Below, piece after piece: positions 53,675 to 64,000 of a stretch of 64,000 nucleotides of DNA (position 1 is the first letter of the stretch; each line of letters begins with the position of its first letter). Below the pieces are notes generated by a model, which did no database searches, was not told where the DNA came from, and worked only from the letters and a program-made list of their open reading frames with translations. The DNA is from Wolfiporia cocos (lineage: Eukaryota > Basidiomycota > Agaricomycetes > Polyporales > Phaeolaceae), in contig JACCLO010000019.1 of assembly GCA_029448655.1 (NCBI GenBank), positions 310,001 to 374,000 of the forward strand, in the 5' to 3' direction. The position numbers and the translations under genes were made by a program.

Positions 53675-54384
53675 TGTTACGGGTCGAATACCCGTTCGTA
53701 TATTCGAGTCACGAATATAGATCGTTCTTCTGCACTTAGGCATGCTGCCGTGTGCAAGGCAAATACTCGTTAGATGCCTTCAAGTCCTAGGTTAAGTTCT
53801 TAGGAGATCATATAATATCCAATACGCGTTAGAGGATATAATCGGTTCAAGGTGCAAGTCTGATAGAATATAAGACTCGCCTAAGTCCCAGAAGTCAATG
53901 TGCACTTTGAGGACTTAGTCGTTTGGTTGCTCGAGCGAGAAATACTGAGCGTAGTTTCCTACGTTTGAGAACGAGTATAAGACTTCTTGTTTGTACAACA
54001 AGGTCGAGCTGAAGAGCCTCGACAATAAGTACATGAGCTTTTATACCACGCTAGGTTTTAGGGGTCAAGTCCGTCCCAGATGTCATCACTACTATCTACG
54101 CTATAGTGCCAGACGTTTGATAAGTATGTAGTGATATATCTGAGACGATAGATAGAAATGATGATGGCGGTTGAACGCCATCTGTCAGCGGATAAATGAT
54201 AAACATGAAACAAGGACAGAGTTGGATCTGTCAGAGTCGAAACACGCCCTATCTGCTAGTACTACTGGGATTAGCCCAGTAGAGTCACAAATTGCCAGGG
54301 GGTTGGTTGCACAACAAGTCCCTGTATCGTATTCACCCAATGGTGAGTTCTGCCAGCGTCCGAAAAATCAAAATAACCGTAACA
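53675..54384 (-). repeat. Solo LTR, family H (710 bp), target duplication TCTGG
   Basis: TGTTAC...GTAACA termini flanked by TCTGG at 53670-53674 and 54385-54389. Full length, minus orientation. It is the only H copy in host-like DNA. Confidence 0.93.
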
Positions 54385-54542
54385 TCTGGTCTCCTCTTGT
54401 CGTTCAACTTTGGTCCTTTCTGCTACCAGCCTGTTGACTCCTGAACCCATGTCTAACAGATTGTAGCCAGAGCGAGTTGCTTTTCCATAGATTAATGCAC
54501 GGGCATATTCATGTACACTGTGCTCGACGTGAGCGGTGTGGC

Positions 54543-55110
54543 TAGTGATGTGCCAGGCCCGGCCCGGCTCAAAAGCCCCGGCTTTGGCCCGGCTTTGGAC
54601 GGCCTTGGCTTTTCAAAACCTCAGGCCGGGCCCCCATTGACGGCCCACGGCTTGGCCCGGCCCGGCCTGGGGCTTGCCCGGGGCCTGGCACTGTGAGGAT
54701 GATCATCACTGTAGCCACACAAACTCATAACGTACCTTCTCCAACTATCTTTTGACAAGCCAAGCTCCAGTATCTTCAATAATTAGTGGAGTATAGTGTG
54801 AAATCATCATTTCACCGGCACGGTGCTCTGTGGCGCGCCTTCCAAATGGGGCATCGTATAGGCGCTCAAAAGTGAGCGACAGGCTTCAGCGCCAAGAATT
54901 CAATCCATGGGACTATCCTTTTGCTTGAATTTAAAAATATAGACATACTACATTGGAATATGGCATACTGCTACTATATATATCCTTATATCATAGTTAC
55001 TAGACATTTTATCTGTTAGAGCTTTCAGGCCCGGGGCTCACGGCTTGGCCCGGCCCAGCTTGAGACACAAGCCGGGCCCTGGGCCGTCTCAAGCCGTGGT
55101 CACATCACTA
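54543..55110. mobile_element. Non-autonomous hAT-type DNA element (568 bp)
   Basis: Terminal inverted repeats TAGTGATGTG / CACATCACTA, flanked by the perfect 8-bp duplication GGTGTGGC at 54535-54542 and 55111-55118, the hAT superfamily signature. The subterminal regions (54550-54690 and 55030-55100) are dense in GGCCCGG motifs in both orientations, while the middle is AT-rich. There is no transposase ORF. Confidence 0.88.
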
Positions 55111-55118
55111 GGTGTGGC

Positions 55119-55627
55119 AAAGTGGTACCTTGTCAAAGGAGCAAGTTCACGTACATTGATCCTCATAGCATTATAACAAGTCATTCAATTGACTCTTAGA
55201 TGTATACCGCTGCTGCGAACAAACTGGTGCGTATTTTCTTGCCTCATATGCATTCTTCATACATTTAATATACACTGTAGAAAGTGCATGGAAAATGAAC
55301 TGGGGAAGAGACATCCAGCTGAATTTTCTTGGGAGTGGGGGTATGGAGCAGAGAACAGAGAGCGAGGAGCTGGAACAGGGTGGGGCAGGGACAAGGAGCA
55401 ATTCATATACTTTAAGATTAGTTTAGGATTAGTTTTTGCTGTTCCTTTCTGAGCAACCCTGGAATACATCCAAATGTATTGGAATCTCCTCTAGGTACCT
55501 TTTGATGTATTTGAGTCGGTAAGATACATTTGGCGAGTATCTACCATGTATCCTCATGTAGTCTATGGTTCAACTAATATTTTGATGTACCCGGTACATC
55601 TGAATACATAAAAACTCTCACTGGGGA
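55119..55627. other. Intergenic DNA with a TACATC/GATGTA-rich patch
   Basis: No supported gene. About 55465-55612 contains repeated ATACATC, GATGTA and ATGTAT words in both orientations, possibly a relic repeat. Confidence 0.3.
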
Positions 55628-55984
55628 TTAATCCTCGGCAAGAATTGCCCAAGCAGGATAGGAGTGGGAGGCAGTCATATCTTCATTCTCCACGAAATGG
55701 GTAAAATAAACATGAACATTCTTGAAGGCTTCCTTGGCAGACGACGGTGTGTTCTCAGGAACTTTCTCCTTGAGCCTTATAGTACCGAGCAAGGCTCCCA
55801 AAAATGCGAGGCTAACAGCTCAGTGACAGATAGCCCTATTGCCGACCTTTACTGCCGCATCGAACACTTGTCTCAAGAAGAGGCCCATTATCAGCTGACC
55901 TTTGTTCCCTCTCTCGGCAAGAGCTCAATTCTGATCGGATCGCGCACGGAGTACGTCACGAGGATCTCGAAGGACTGAGGCATG
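55628..55984 (-). pseudogene. Second Crinkler/P-loop family fragment (C-terminal part)
   Basis: On the minus strand a reading ending at TAA 55630-55628 contains AKEAFKNVHVYFTHFVENED, parallel to GEAFKDAKIFFNHFLQFREE in the adjacent gene, so it repeats part of that family. An upstream piece starting near 55984 (MPQSFEILVTYSVRDP) may be a preceding exon, but the frames do not join cleanly. Probably a truncated duplicate rather than the end of the main gene. Confidence 0.5.
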
Positions 55985-56086
55985 GTCTGTGAAGTGAACA
56001 AAGTGTATACTGCCCGAACCCAACTGTTGGTTGTGAATTTTATTGCTACTGTCAGACCAATCAGGTCTCCCTACGACGGCTCCTGT

Positions 56087-59000
56087 TCAGGAACGCTCAT
56101 CCATAGGCCAGTGGCCTGGGTCAACAAGACTACATGGATCCATTGCCCTCCCCAAGTCTTCTCCATGATAACGTCGCTTGTCGTGAAACATGGCGTCCAG
56201 CCGCGGCACAATATTGAGAAGAAGGTTCCAAGCCGATGGCTTATCCGAACCTACTGGGCCAAACTTGGCGATACCGGCAGACCACAGGTCGTAGGCGGTG
56301 AATGCCTCTCCGGACGATTGTTTGCGTGTCCAATGGGAGGTCCCTCTGGGTATTTTTGTACCGCCTGAGAGGGAACCGAAAGGGCCGGTGCTAAGGCTTG
56401 CACATGGTGCTGCCAGCGCAAGCACAACCCGGACGATCGGTGGTTTGTAGCACTTCGAATCGAAGATGTTCAACGATACTGGGTCGATGTACCCGAATAA
56501 GCGCGCTGTCGCCTTCTCGCCGTAGCGCCGGTCCATTTTGACTTGGACGACAATGGCAGTGATTTTGTCGGGCCTGAGTTCTGTTCCTTCGAACAAGACA
56601 GGAATGATTATATCGATGGCAGTTTGCTGAGGGCAGCATATCGCAGCTGCTCCGCGAAGCATGAGGAAACGCAAGTACTGGCAATTGACCACACCCTCTT
56701 CGCGAAACTGCAAGAAGTGATTGAAGAATATCTTCGCATCCTTGAAGGCTTCTCCCAGCGTCAGTGTTGGTTCCGCTCGCCGGTGCGGCCAAGCGAACTC
56801 CTCTTCCACGTCTTCCGCAAACGAGACGAATGTCGGCTTAGTCTGGGAGGTGTTGCAGCTAGGCCACAGCTGTTCCAGAAACTGAGGTACCATCGCATAT
56901 CGGAGCTTTTCGAGTGACGTGTAGGACTCCGGACGAGTCAGTTTGTCGCATGCCAGCAGAAGGAGTAGACGTGCAATGACCTCGCCTCGTTCACCTACAC
57001 TCACATAAGAACCCTTTACCATATCAAGCAGTGCCTGTGGTACGTCAAAGTCCTTATGATGAAATACCACCCGCGCGGCCTCGGCAAGCACGGGTTCGGA
57101 AGCCGACAACGTCACCATATCATGGTGCTGGCCAGCTGGAAACAGAGCCACACGCATATGTTTTGCCACCTGATTGCGCTGTTCTTTCAACGCCGATGTG
57201 TTCGGCTCGTACGTCAATGCAAGGCGCACTGACAGGCAGGCAAGCTTTTGGGAGAGATCCGCTCGTGGCAGGCCACGTCCCGTTGATGAGTTTTTCTATA
57301 GCGAAGTAAATCATGTTTTGCCTAACGTTCGTTGATCCAAGCTTGTATCTGGCCGCGAATCTGGCGAAAGGTGCATGCGTTGGAGCAGGCGCATCATGGA
57401 ATGAATGGGAGACTCACAAGGGTCTTCCTATTAGAACAAGCTGTTTAAGATGTACCACATCCGAGATTTCTGGATTGGTATGCTCATTGTATCTCGTGGC
57501 GAAATGATCGAAACCAAGATCCACGAATGCATCGTTCACGAATTCTATCCCGGAACTTATGCGTCTTGAAGGATCGTCATGAGGAAGCGGTGCAAGTTGA
57601 ACAGCGCTTCCAGTAGTCGATAAGAAGACGGAATACAGGCGGGAGGATTGTGTCAGCTCTCTTAGAGCACGCCGGAGTTCGCCGAAAGTGGACCATGTCT
57701 CGCCGTCTTCTCCATCGCGCTTGATTGTGGCGAGGGTGTGTGCTTCATCGAACACAATGATGATCGCGTTGTCTGCAGGGACATCAACCAATTGATCAAT
57801 CTGTGCAAGTAACGCGCTAAACTCCATCTGCGATCTGTTCTATTATCATTCAAGAGTTGAGTTGCGCGATAATAACCCATGTAAATGTTGAACCCACGTG
57901 GCGAGTACCTTGTCGGGCTGCAGCGACCAATGGCGATGTCAACGTTGCCATCGTTTGATGATTGACAGCTGGCCAGTTCGCATGCCTGAGACGCTATAGC
58001 CCGAGATCAGATGAGTAAAGTGCTGGCACAGATAAGTTGATGCATACCTTTATCAATCACTTTTTGATAAAACCGTTTGCGATTCTTGCCAGGGCTGTCC
58101 ATTCTCTGACCATCGGACATGAAGTGAAGGAAGCGAGTAGCTACTTCCTTGTACAGTTTGCATTCCCTGAATTTCTCGTGCGGCGCGGACTCTTCAGCGT
58201 TGTTGTCTGCCCCGAAAAAGAGAGCTCCAACGGATTCGAAAATCGATGTATATGATGCCAACAACGCCTGGTTGCGTCCGCCTCCCTGTGCATTCTCGAA
58301 AAAGTTGCAAACACTAGTGTCCCTAGGAGGAAAACCTATATACCGCACACTTTGCATGAACAACGATGTTCAACGAGCTAAATCATACCTGTGGAGCCCA
58401 TCTCTCGTAGACAGATGGGAATAACAATTCTTTCATGGCCTACTTCTTTCATCAGTCGAGACTTGCCCATTCCGGACGATTGAACAATCGCGCAATAACG
58501 CGCGTACAACTGTCGGTCCTCCTTGTCGTCGCGTTTCATATCTATGTATTTGAGAAAGGCCTGAACGCAATTTCCGCGGAATGTTTCGTTCCATGACTTC
58601 AAAGTGGCTACACCTTGCGATCAGCCTAATCTTCTTACATCACGAGACACAGCGCACCCTCCACCTCATCCTGACGAATGGGGGCCCGGGGTTGGGTGGT
58701 AGTGGGTGGGTGCGTTGGTTTCTCGTGCAGATCAGCTAGTTTAGGTTGCAAAGATGAGAGCAATGAGCGATGATATGCTGCAACACAGTCGGACGCACAT
58801 TGCTCGCGGAGCTTCTGGAAAGACCACGTCTCCTTACAATCTAGGAAAACGTCCCTCAGATGTGGGTGCTTCTCCCAAGCCTCGCTCCAGGTCCCTGCTG
58901 CGATTAAAGGAGATTTGGTGTTCTTGTAGGCATCGACAGACTCTGAGAGGACATGTCGAAATAATTGGCATTCTTCATCAGGATCAAGTTGCCCATCCCA

Positions 59001-59740
59001 TCTTCTACGCTTAATGTGCTCATCAAGCGTCTGATGAGCCTCAGGTGTGAGTATGGAATGATTCTGTGAGCCTGCCGACGCTCTTGAACGATCGGAGTGG
59101 TACGATTCTGGTCCAGTGACGATGAGCCCCAATTCGAGCGACCACGCCATGATCATGGCGAACGCGAGGCTCACCACCGCTAACTGTCCTCGGTCGATCA
59201 CCACTAACCAATTTTGGCGAACCGCCGGTTCCTATCTTCGGCCGCTTCGGGTCCTCTGGCTTGTCTTCCGTGCTGTGCCATTTCCGAGCTGAGACGTCGT
59301 CATTACTACGACGAGATGTGAAGAAAGAGCAAAACTCACAGGGCATATTGAGCTGCACGATAATATCCACCAGTTCGACTTGGCCCTCATCCCCAAAGGA
59401 AGCCATCTTTGTCATATCCAGCTGTGTCACAATGGCATCGAGGCCCGGCTTCTGCAGCTCCTTCAATCTGTCCATCAGGATATCCCATGCCTTTCGCCCT
59501 GCCCCGTCCTCCTTGGGAAGAGGCTCTTTGGGCTGTGGAAGCTGTAAGAGTCGTCAAAATGCAGCAGAGATCATGGCTACATACCTTTCAGAGAATAATG
59601 TTCGATGCATCGACTTGTGGCCGCCTCTCATCGCCGATAGCCCTCGCAAGGGCAGTACACGAACGAGCATTGCGGTCGATGAAGACAGATAAAACCGGCT
59701 TGGGATCAGGGTCATAGAGGAGATAAGATATTTCAGACAT
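56087..59740 (-). pseudogene. Crinkler (CRN)-like protein with P-loop NTPase domain, multi-exon, disrupted
   Basis: Probable start ATG 59740. The first exon looks like a CRN-type N-terminal domain (TALARAIGDERRPQVDASN) and then has TGA at 59590-59588 where the family motif Leu-Trp-Lys expects Trp. A short intron (59584-59542) leads to LPQPKEPLPKED. Further downstream, Walker A SSGMGKSRL lies near 58470 and Walker B IIIVFDEAHTL near 57755. A 53-bp intron at 58388-58336 joins in frame to GFPPRD, and later introns also splice in frame. The C-terminal module (57229-56087; MVTLSASEPVLAEAARVVF, AIDIIIPVLFEGT) belongs to the same family, but a CAGG duplication at 57233-57240 shifts the frame just before it. 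Between 59335 and 58610 exon joins are unresolved. Family knowledge: CRN proteins are modular, with a ubiquitin-like N-terminus and varied effector/NTPase C-termini. The product here is very likely non-functional. Confidence 0.7.
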
Positions 59741-60036
59741 GATGGAGCGAGTGAGACCTTGAGCGCCTATGCATGTGGCGTCCTTGTTCGAGTTATGGGT
59801 GCCAACACTCTTGGCTCGTTACTTATGAAGAAATCTGGACGGAGTCATACTGTAACCTGCTCACCCCTACGTTCATCACCTTTCGGAGGATAGGTCTTCT
59901 GCGGTTCCAGCAAGGCTGGAATCTGCTCCGAGTGAATGCAATCCTCCCACCAATTGGGACGTAACTCACCTGCATTCGCTCACGTGCAGTCTCCCGACGC
60001 GTCGCGTGCAACTCTAGCTTACTTTCAAGTATATAT
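59741..60036. other. Upstream region of the Crinkler-like pseudogene
   Basis: About 300 bases between the putative start codon and a truncated B LTR. No supported gene. The original promoter may lie here or may have been cut by the LTR. Confidence 0.35.
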
Positions 60037-61156
60037 AACACGCCCGTACGCGTCAATGACTCAGCGGACTAACCTCCGGTGTCACGCGCCTTACTCATAT
60101 CCCGATACCGGGCTATGTCAATATACTTGGATAAGCGGCCCGCTCGTTATCACATGCCAATGCCCTTACGATTACTCATATCCCAATACCGGTATATAAG
60201 AATCACATTGTCACGGTTTCTCTTATCTTTCCCTATTTTTCCTGATTTTCTACAGCTCGTTCTACTAGCTTTCCGTATCACGTTATGTCTCACCCTTATC
60301 TCACTCTCGTAGATAACTCTTATCTTATCTCTTGTGCACGTTAGCTCAGCGCCTATCACGGCGCCTCGTCTTATCTGTAGACTATCTTATCTTTCCTGCA
60401 CGTGACCTTACAAAGAGTTCACAACATACGTTGCCACACGTCACATGGCTTTCTAGTGACTCGCGTCACCTGCCTCTGGCCAACGCTCAGTCAGCGGCCT
60501 AACTCACGTCACATGCTGTAGCCTTATGCTCAGTCAGCGACCTTTGGAAATATCACAAGCTTCGGGTCGTACCATTACCGGTACATAACCCTACGCCCTG
60601 CGGTATCACTAGTCTTACCTACGGTGTTACGGGTCTTACCCTTCATGTATATAAGCTGGCCTCTGAGTACGTTGTAGACTCAGAATAGTTCTCCTCGACA
60701 ATCGACTAGTTGTTCTTACCAACTGCTTGACTCTTACACCTCACACTTATCGACACCGCCCCTCAACACTTATATTCAAGTCTTAGTGAGTGTCTGCGTC
60801 ACACATGCATGGCTTACTAACGTAGCTACAGCCACTTCCACAACATGGACCTACGGTCCAAACAAACGTTCTTACTGGTGCGGCGATTACCGGCGCACAT
60901 GGTCTATTGCACGACTTAGCTGTATTAGTCATGTCTGCGCACAGACCGTCTTCATGTTTGGCTCCCTTACTGGTAACCAAACAAAGCATGTATATAAGTA
61001 GGGCTATCACTGCAGATAAGCCTTAGATTTGTTCTCTGCATTCGCATAGTCACATAACATCTCTGCTTGCACCTACTAGTCTCCTCACCAACCTCCAGCA
61101 ACTCCTTCAAGTCGCATATAAGGTTATAGAGTGAGTCCCACAACTAGTTTGTGTCA
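60037..61156 (+). repeat. Family B LTR, 5' truncated and split by an L LTR
   Basis: Matches B LTRs from about CGCCCGTACGCGTCAATG to the terminal TTTGTGTCA, with a solo L LTR inserted at 60209-60801. Contains the usual TATATAAG and AGATTTGTTCT (near 61025). It is followed directly by H-related sequence. Confidence 0.85.
60209..60801 (+). repeat. Solo LTR, family L (593 bp), target duplication CACAT
   Basis: TGTCACGG start, GTCTGCGTCA end, flanked by CACAT at 60204-60208 and 60802-60806. A TATATAAG motif is near 60651. Removing it restores a continuous B LTR. Confidence 0.92.
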
Positions 61157-61157
61157 T

Positions 61158-61411
61158 AGTTACAGCTACTTTGATTTCTTGAATGCTGGCGGAACTCACC
61201 ATGAGACGAATACGATACAGGGACTTGTTGCGCAACCAACCCCCCTGGCTACTCGTCACTCTACTGGGTGCATCCCCAGTTGTACTAATGTATAGGGTGC
61301 ATTTTGCCTTTGGCAGATCCAACTCTGCCCTCGTTTCATGTTTATCATTTATTAGCTGATAGATGGCATTCAACCGCCATCATTCCTATCTATCATTCCG
61401 GATATATCGAA
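61158..61411 (+). repeat. Family H LTR fragment (5' part)
   Basis: Resembles the first ~255 bases of H LTRs (GGAACTCACC, ACGATACAGGGACTTGTTGC). The first bases are altered and the 3' part is missing after GGATATATC. Confidence 0.75.
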
Positions 61412-61705
61412 CACAGAATATAACTAACATATGACTAATGCCCATGGTCCTCAACCTAATGTCTAAGACCTAAGACCTAACATCTTCATCTTGAAGGGCG
61501 AGTGGACTGGGTGTTGGCTAACGACCATGATTAAGTAGAGATGGTCGACTGCCAGTCTAGCACACTGAGGATAGGAGTATACTGAGGGACTCACCCCAAT
61601 GCTGATGATTCCAAGTCTGAGGTAGTAAGACCTCAGACGGTGACTTATATACATGAGTCGCACGCACTACTACTGTAAGTACTGGCCCTAAAGTAAAGGT
61701 CTGTG
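61412..61705. other. Unassigned repeat-like DNA
   Basis: No gene seen. The minus strand has TATATAAG followed by a CTGAGG...CCTCAG inverted repeat, as in LTR promoters of this window, so it may be part of another LTR. Confidence 0.3.
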
Positions 61706-62172
61706 TGTTACGGATCGAATATCTGTTTAACGCAAAATAACGAAGTCGAGTTACTCAGCGTATCGAGTAGCGCACTACTCGCTGGACTCCTCTGAGTCAG
61801 AGCGCCGATATACAAGCTGCAGGCTTCAAGCCTTTGAGAACGAGTATAAGACCCTTGAATTCAACAAGGTCGAGCTGAGGAACTCGACCGATATCTACAT
61901 CAGGTTATATACTGTGATCTGTCAACCGGGATCATAGTGTCTTTGGTACTGCTACTATTAAGTCCGTCGGGCTAACGATATAGGTAATAAAGGAGAAGCG
62001 TTGCAGTTGAGCGCAACAAGAGATGAAACACGGAACTACTGTGGTTGGACACAGAATATCAGCTAGAACGAGATGCGGACACAGAGAGTGGGCATAGGGT
62101 TGTTATTCATGAAACAGGACCTACGGTTGAGCGGAGGCCCCCTAGAAGTAGAGCGCTGGTAGAACTGTAACA
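61706..62172 (-). repeat. Solo LTR, family J (467 bp, H-related), target duplication CTGTG
   Basis: TGTTACGGATCG...CTGTAACA termini, flanked by CTGTG at 61701-61705 and 62173-62177. Shares GAACGAGTATAAGAC and AAGGTCGAGCTGA with the H LTR but is otherwise diverged and shorter. Confidence 0.87.
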
Positions 62173-62317
62173 CTGTGCGCAGGCGCTGTAGCGCTGCTAA
62201 CTAAGCCGAATCACGTGACCAGTGTACTACATACCGGAGTACGCTCATACCACTACACTAACAGGAACAGATCATGTGACTACAATGCATGAGATCCCTG
62301 GTTTGACCCAGGGAGGG
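62173..62317. other. Unassigned DNA between J and H LTRs
   Basis: No gene recognised; probably continues the repeat interrupted by J. A CCCTGGTTTGACCCAGGG-type inverted repeat lies near 62297-62314. Confidence 0.3.
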
Positions 62318-62947
62318 TGTTACGGTTATTTTGATTTTTGAGATACGAACAGAACTCACCACCGGGCGAATACGATACATAGACTTGTTGCACAACCAAC
62401 CCCCTGGCTACTCGTGATTCTACTGGGCACATCCCCAGTTGTACTAGCATGTAGGGTGCGTTTCACCTTTGACAGATTCAACTCTGTCTGTGTTTCGTAT
62501 CTATCATTTATTAGCTGATAGGTGGCGTTCAACCGCCATCTTCATTCCTATCTATCATTTCGGATATATCACTACATACTTATCAAACATTTGGTACTAT
62601 AGCGTAGATAGTATCGGTGACATCTGGGACAGGATCGACCCCTGAAACTTAACGTAGTATATAAACCTATGTACTTACCGTCGAAGCTCTTTAGCTCGAC
62701 CTTGTTGTACAAACAAGAAGTCTTATACTTGTTCTCTAACGTAGGAAACTACGCTCAGTATTTCCCGCTCGAGCAACCAAACGACTAAGTCCTCGAAGTG
62801 CACACTGACTTCTCGGACTTAGGAATCTCACCTAGGACTTGAAGGCATCTAACGAGCATTTGCCTTTCATATGGCGACGTGCCTACGTGCAGAAGAACAG
62901 TTTATATTCGCGACTCGAATATACGAACGGGTATTCGACCCGTAACA
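62318..62947 (+). repeat. Family H LTR, forward copy (630 bp, internal deletion)
   Basis: TGTTACGG start and CCCGTAACA end. About 80 bases present in other H copies are missing near 62823. The flanks GAGGG and AAGGC do not match, so it is not a simple solo insertion. Confidence 0.85.
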
Positions 62948-63018
62948 AAGGCCCCCGTATAGAACGACTGGAACAGGCTTTTCAGTTGGCAAGGGAGCAG
63001 TCGAACACGGTGCGCGCC
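62948..63018 (+). pseudogene. Sliver of family C-type gag
   Basis: 71 bases that translate to a match of the C Gag segment ending EQSNTVRA. It is enclosed between inverted H LTRs. Confidence 0.65.
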
Positions 63019-63729
63019 TGTTACGGGTCGAATACCCGTTCGTATATTCGAGTCGCGAATATAGATCGTTCTTCTGCATGTAGGCACGTCGCCGTATGCA
63101 AGGCAAATACTCGTTAGATGCCTTCGGGTCCTAAGTGAAGTCCTTAGGAGATCGGTTAATATCCAATACGCGTTAGAAGATATAATCTGTTCAGGTGCGA
63201 GTCTGATAGAATATAAGACTCGCCTAAGTCCGAGAAGTCAGTGTGCACTTCGAGGACTTAGTCGTTCAGTTGCTCGAGCGAGAAATACTGAGCATAGTTT
63301 CCTATGTTTGAGAACGAGTATAAGACTTCTTGTTTGTACAACAAGGTCGAGCTGAAGAGCCTCGACAATAGGTACATTAGTTTATATACTACGTTGGGTT
63401 TCAGGGGTCAAGTCCGTCCCAGATATCACCGATACTATCTATGCTATAGTAGTAACAAATGTTTGATAGGTATGTAGTGATATACCTGAGACGATAGATA
63501 GGAATGATGGCGGTTGAACGCCATCTATCAGCTAACAAACGATGAACATGAAACGGTGGCAGAGTTGGATCTGCCAAAGATGAAACGTGCCCTATGGACT
63601 AGTACAACTGGGGATGCGCCCAGTAGAATCACGAGTAGCCAGGGGAGTTGGTTGTGCAACAAGTCCCTGTATCGTATTCGCCCAGTGGTGAGTTCTGTCG
63701 ATATTCGAAAAATCAAAATAACCGTAACA
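63019..63729 (-). repeat. Family H LTR, reverse copy (711 bp)
   Basis: TGTTACGGGTCG...CCGTAACA, full length, minus orientation. The flanks GCGCC and TCAGC do not match. With 62318-62947 it forms a large inverted repeat. Confidence 0.88.
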
Positions 63730-64000
63730 TCAGCCCCTCCCTAAGCATTCGTTGGCCTCGACGAATTTTCCAAGTTCCCCTCTTCAGAGTGCCTCGGCGT
63801 CCTGTTCGTTGTAGATGTCGCCGTTCCCGCTGAGGGACGGGGTCGTAGGAGTTCGCCATACGAAGTGTTGGCAGCATTCATTCTGTCGATGACCTGGTTG
63901 ATTGAGCCCACAAGTTCTGCAAATATAATCGGGGCAGTCGAGGATCCAGTGGTTAGCGGAACCACATTCGACACGGCTGCTTGGGTGAGGGCCTCGCTGG
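63730..64000 (-). pseudogene. Possible gag nucleocapsid fragment (minus)
   Basis: Read from base 64000 on the minus strand, one frame gives a Cys/His-rich stretch (CGSANHWILDC, then CRTCGLNQPGHRQNEC), like two adjacent zinc knuckles with irregular spacing, then a stop near 63780. Another open frame (63974-63741) overlaps it, so the assignment is tentative. Confidence 0.4.

Noticed and set aside
54511..54696. 61-codon frame in the GC-rich arm of the hAT element
   Set aside because: Composition driven by GGCCCGG repeats; not a plausible protein.
55189..55452. Small ORFs around 55.2-55.5 kb on both strands
   Set aside because: Overlapping antisense frames without domains in AT-rich intergenic DNA.
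55664..56368. Plus-strand frames 55664-55978 and 55982-56368
   Set aside because: Antisense to the Crinkler-like coding sequence, which has recognisable family motifs on the minus strand.

Overview
The window looks like a transposon graveyard of a filamentous basidiomycete, probably an Agaricomycete; I cannot name the species. Reasons: chromodomain Ty3/Gypsy LTR retrotransposons dominate, a Crinkler/P-loop type gene carries ~43-90 bp introns, GC content is moderate, and I found no bacterial operons. Roughly 90% of the window is LTR-retrotransposon DNA; the only host-like stretch is about 52.7-60.0 kb. Family letters (A, B, C/D, G, H, J, K, L, M, N) are mine.

Layout: 1-7115 is the 3' part of a family A element (Gag, Pol with chromodomain and C-terminal dUTPase, 3' LTR) inserted in a minus-strand family C element (7116-11353), itself inserted in a family B LTR (11354-11932), which interrupts a decayed plus-strand C-type copy, D (11933-17206). 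Element K (17207-20429) interrupts D and is followed by an L LTR fragment, an N-type ORF0 relic and a truncated B copy, B3 (21566-24626), whose gag runs into a 44-bp minisatellite (24627-25462) and then an old A-type pol (about 25480-28609). A G-type pol (28610-30080) is split by a solo B LTR. Two apparently complete family B elements follow: B1 (30313-40238, target duplication CCTAT) inside a solo H LTR, and B2 (42427-52419, target duplication CCCTT) inside an M LTR. The host-like interval holds two orphan ORFs, a solo H LTR, a non-autonomous hAT element with 8-bp target duplication (54543-55110), and a Crinkler-family pseudogene plus a fragment of a second one (55628-59740, minus). The last 4 kb are nested B, L, H and J LTRs and gag slivers.

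How the parts work together: in B1 and B2 the order is LTR, an 11-nt self-primer site complementary to the predicted RNA 5' end, a ~1 kb hairpin-rich leader, ORF0 (307 aa), Gag with one CCHC knuckle, and Pol (protease, RT, RNase H, integrase, chromodomain, dUTPase), then polypurine tract and LTR. The chromodomain offers an explanation for insertion into other repeats. The most interesting observations are (i) the ORF0 protein, for which three divergent families share an ungapped 33-residue C-terminal signature, (ii) dUTPase carried in two different places (end of Pol in A/B, between Gag and protease in C/D), and (iii) 11-nt Tf1-like self-priming geometry in three families.
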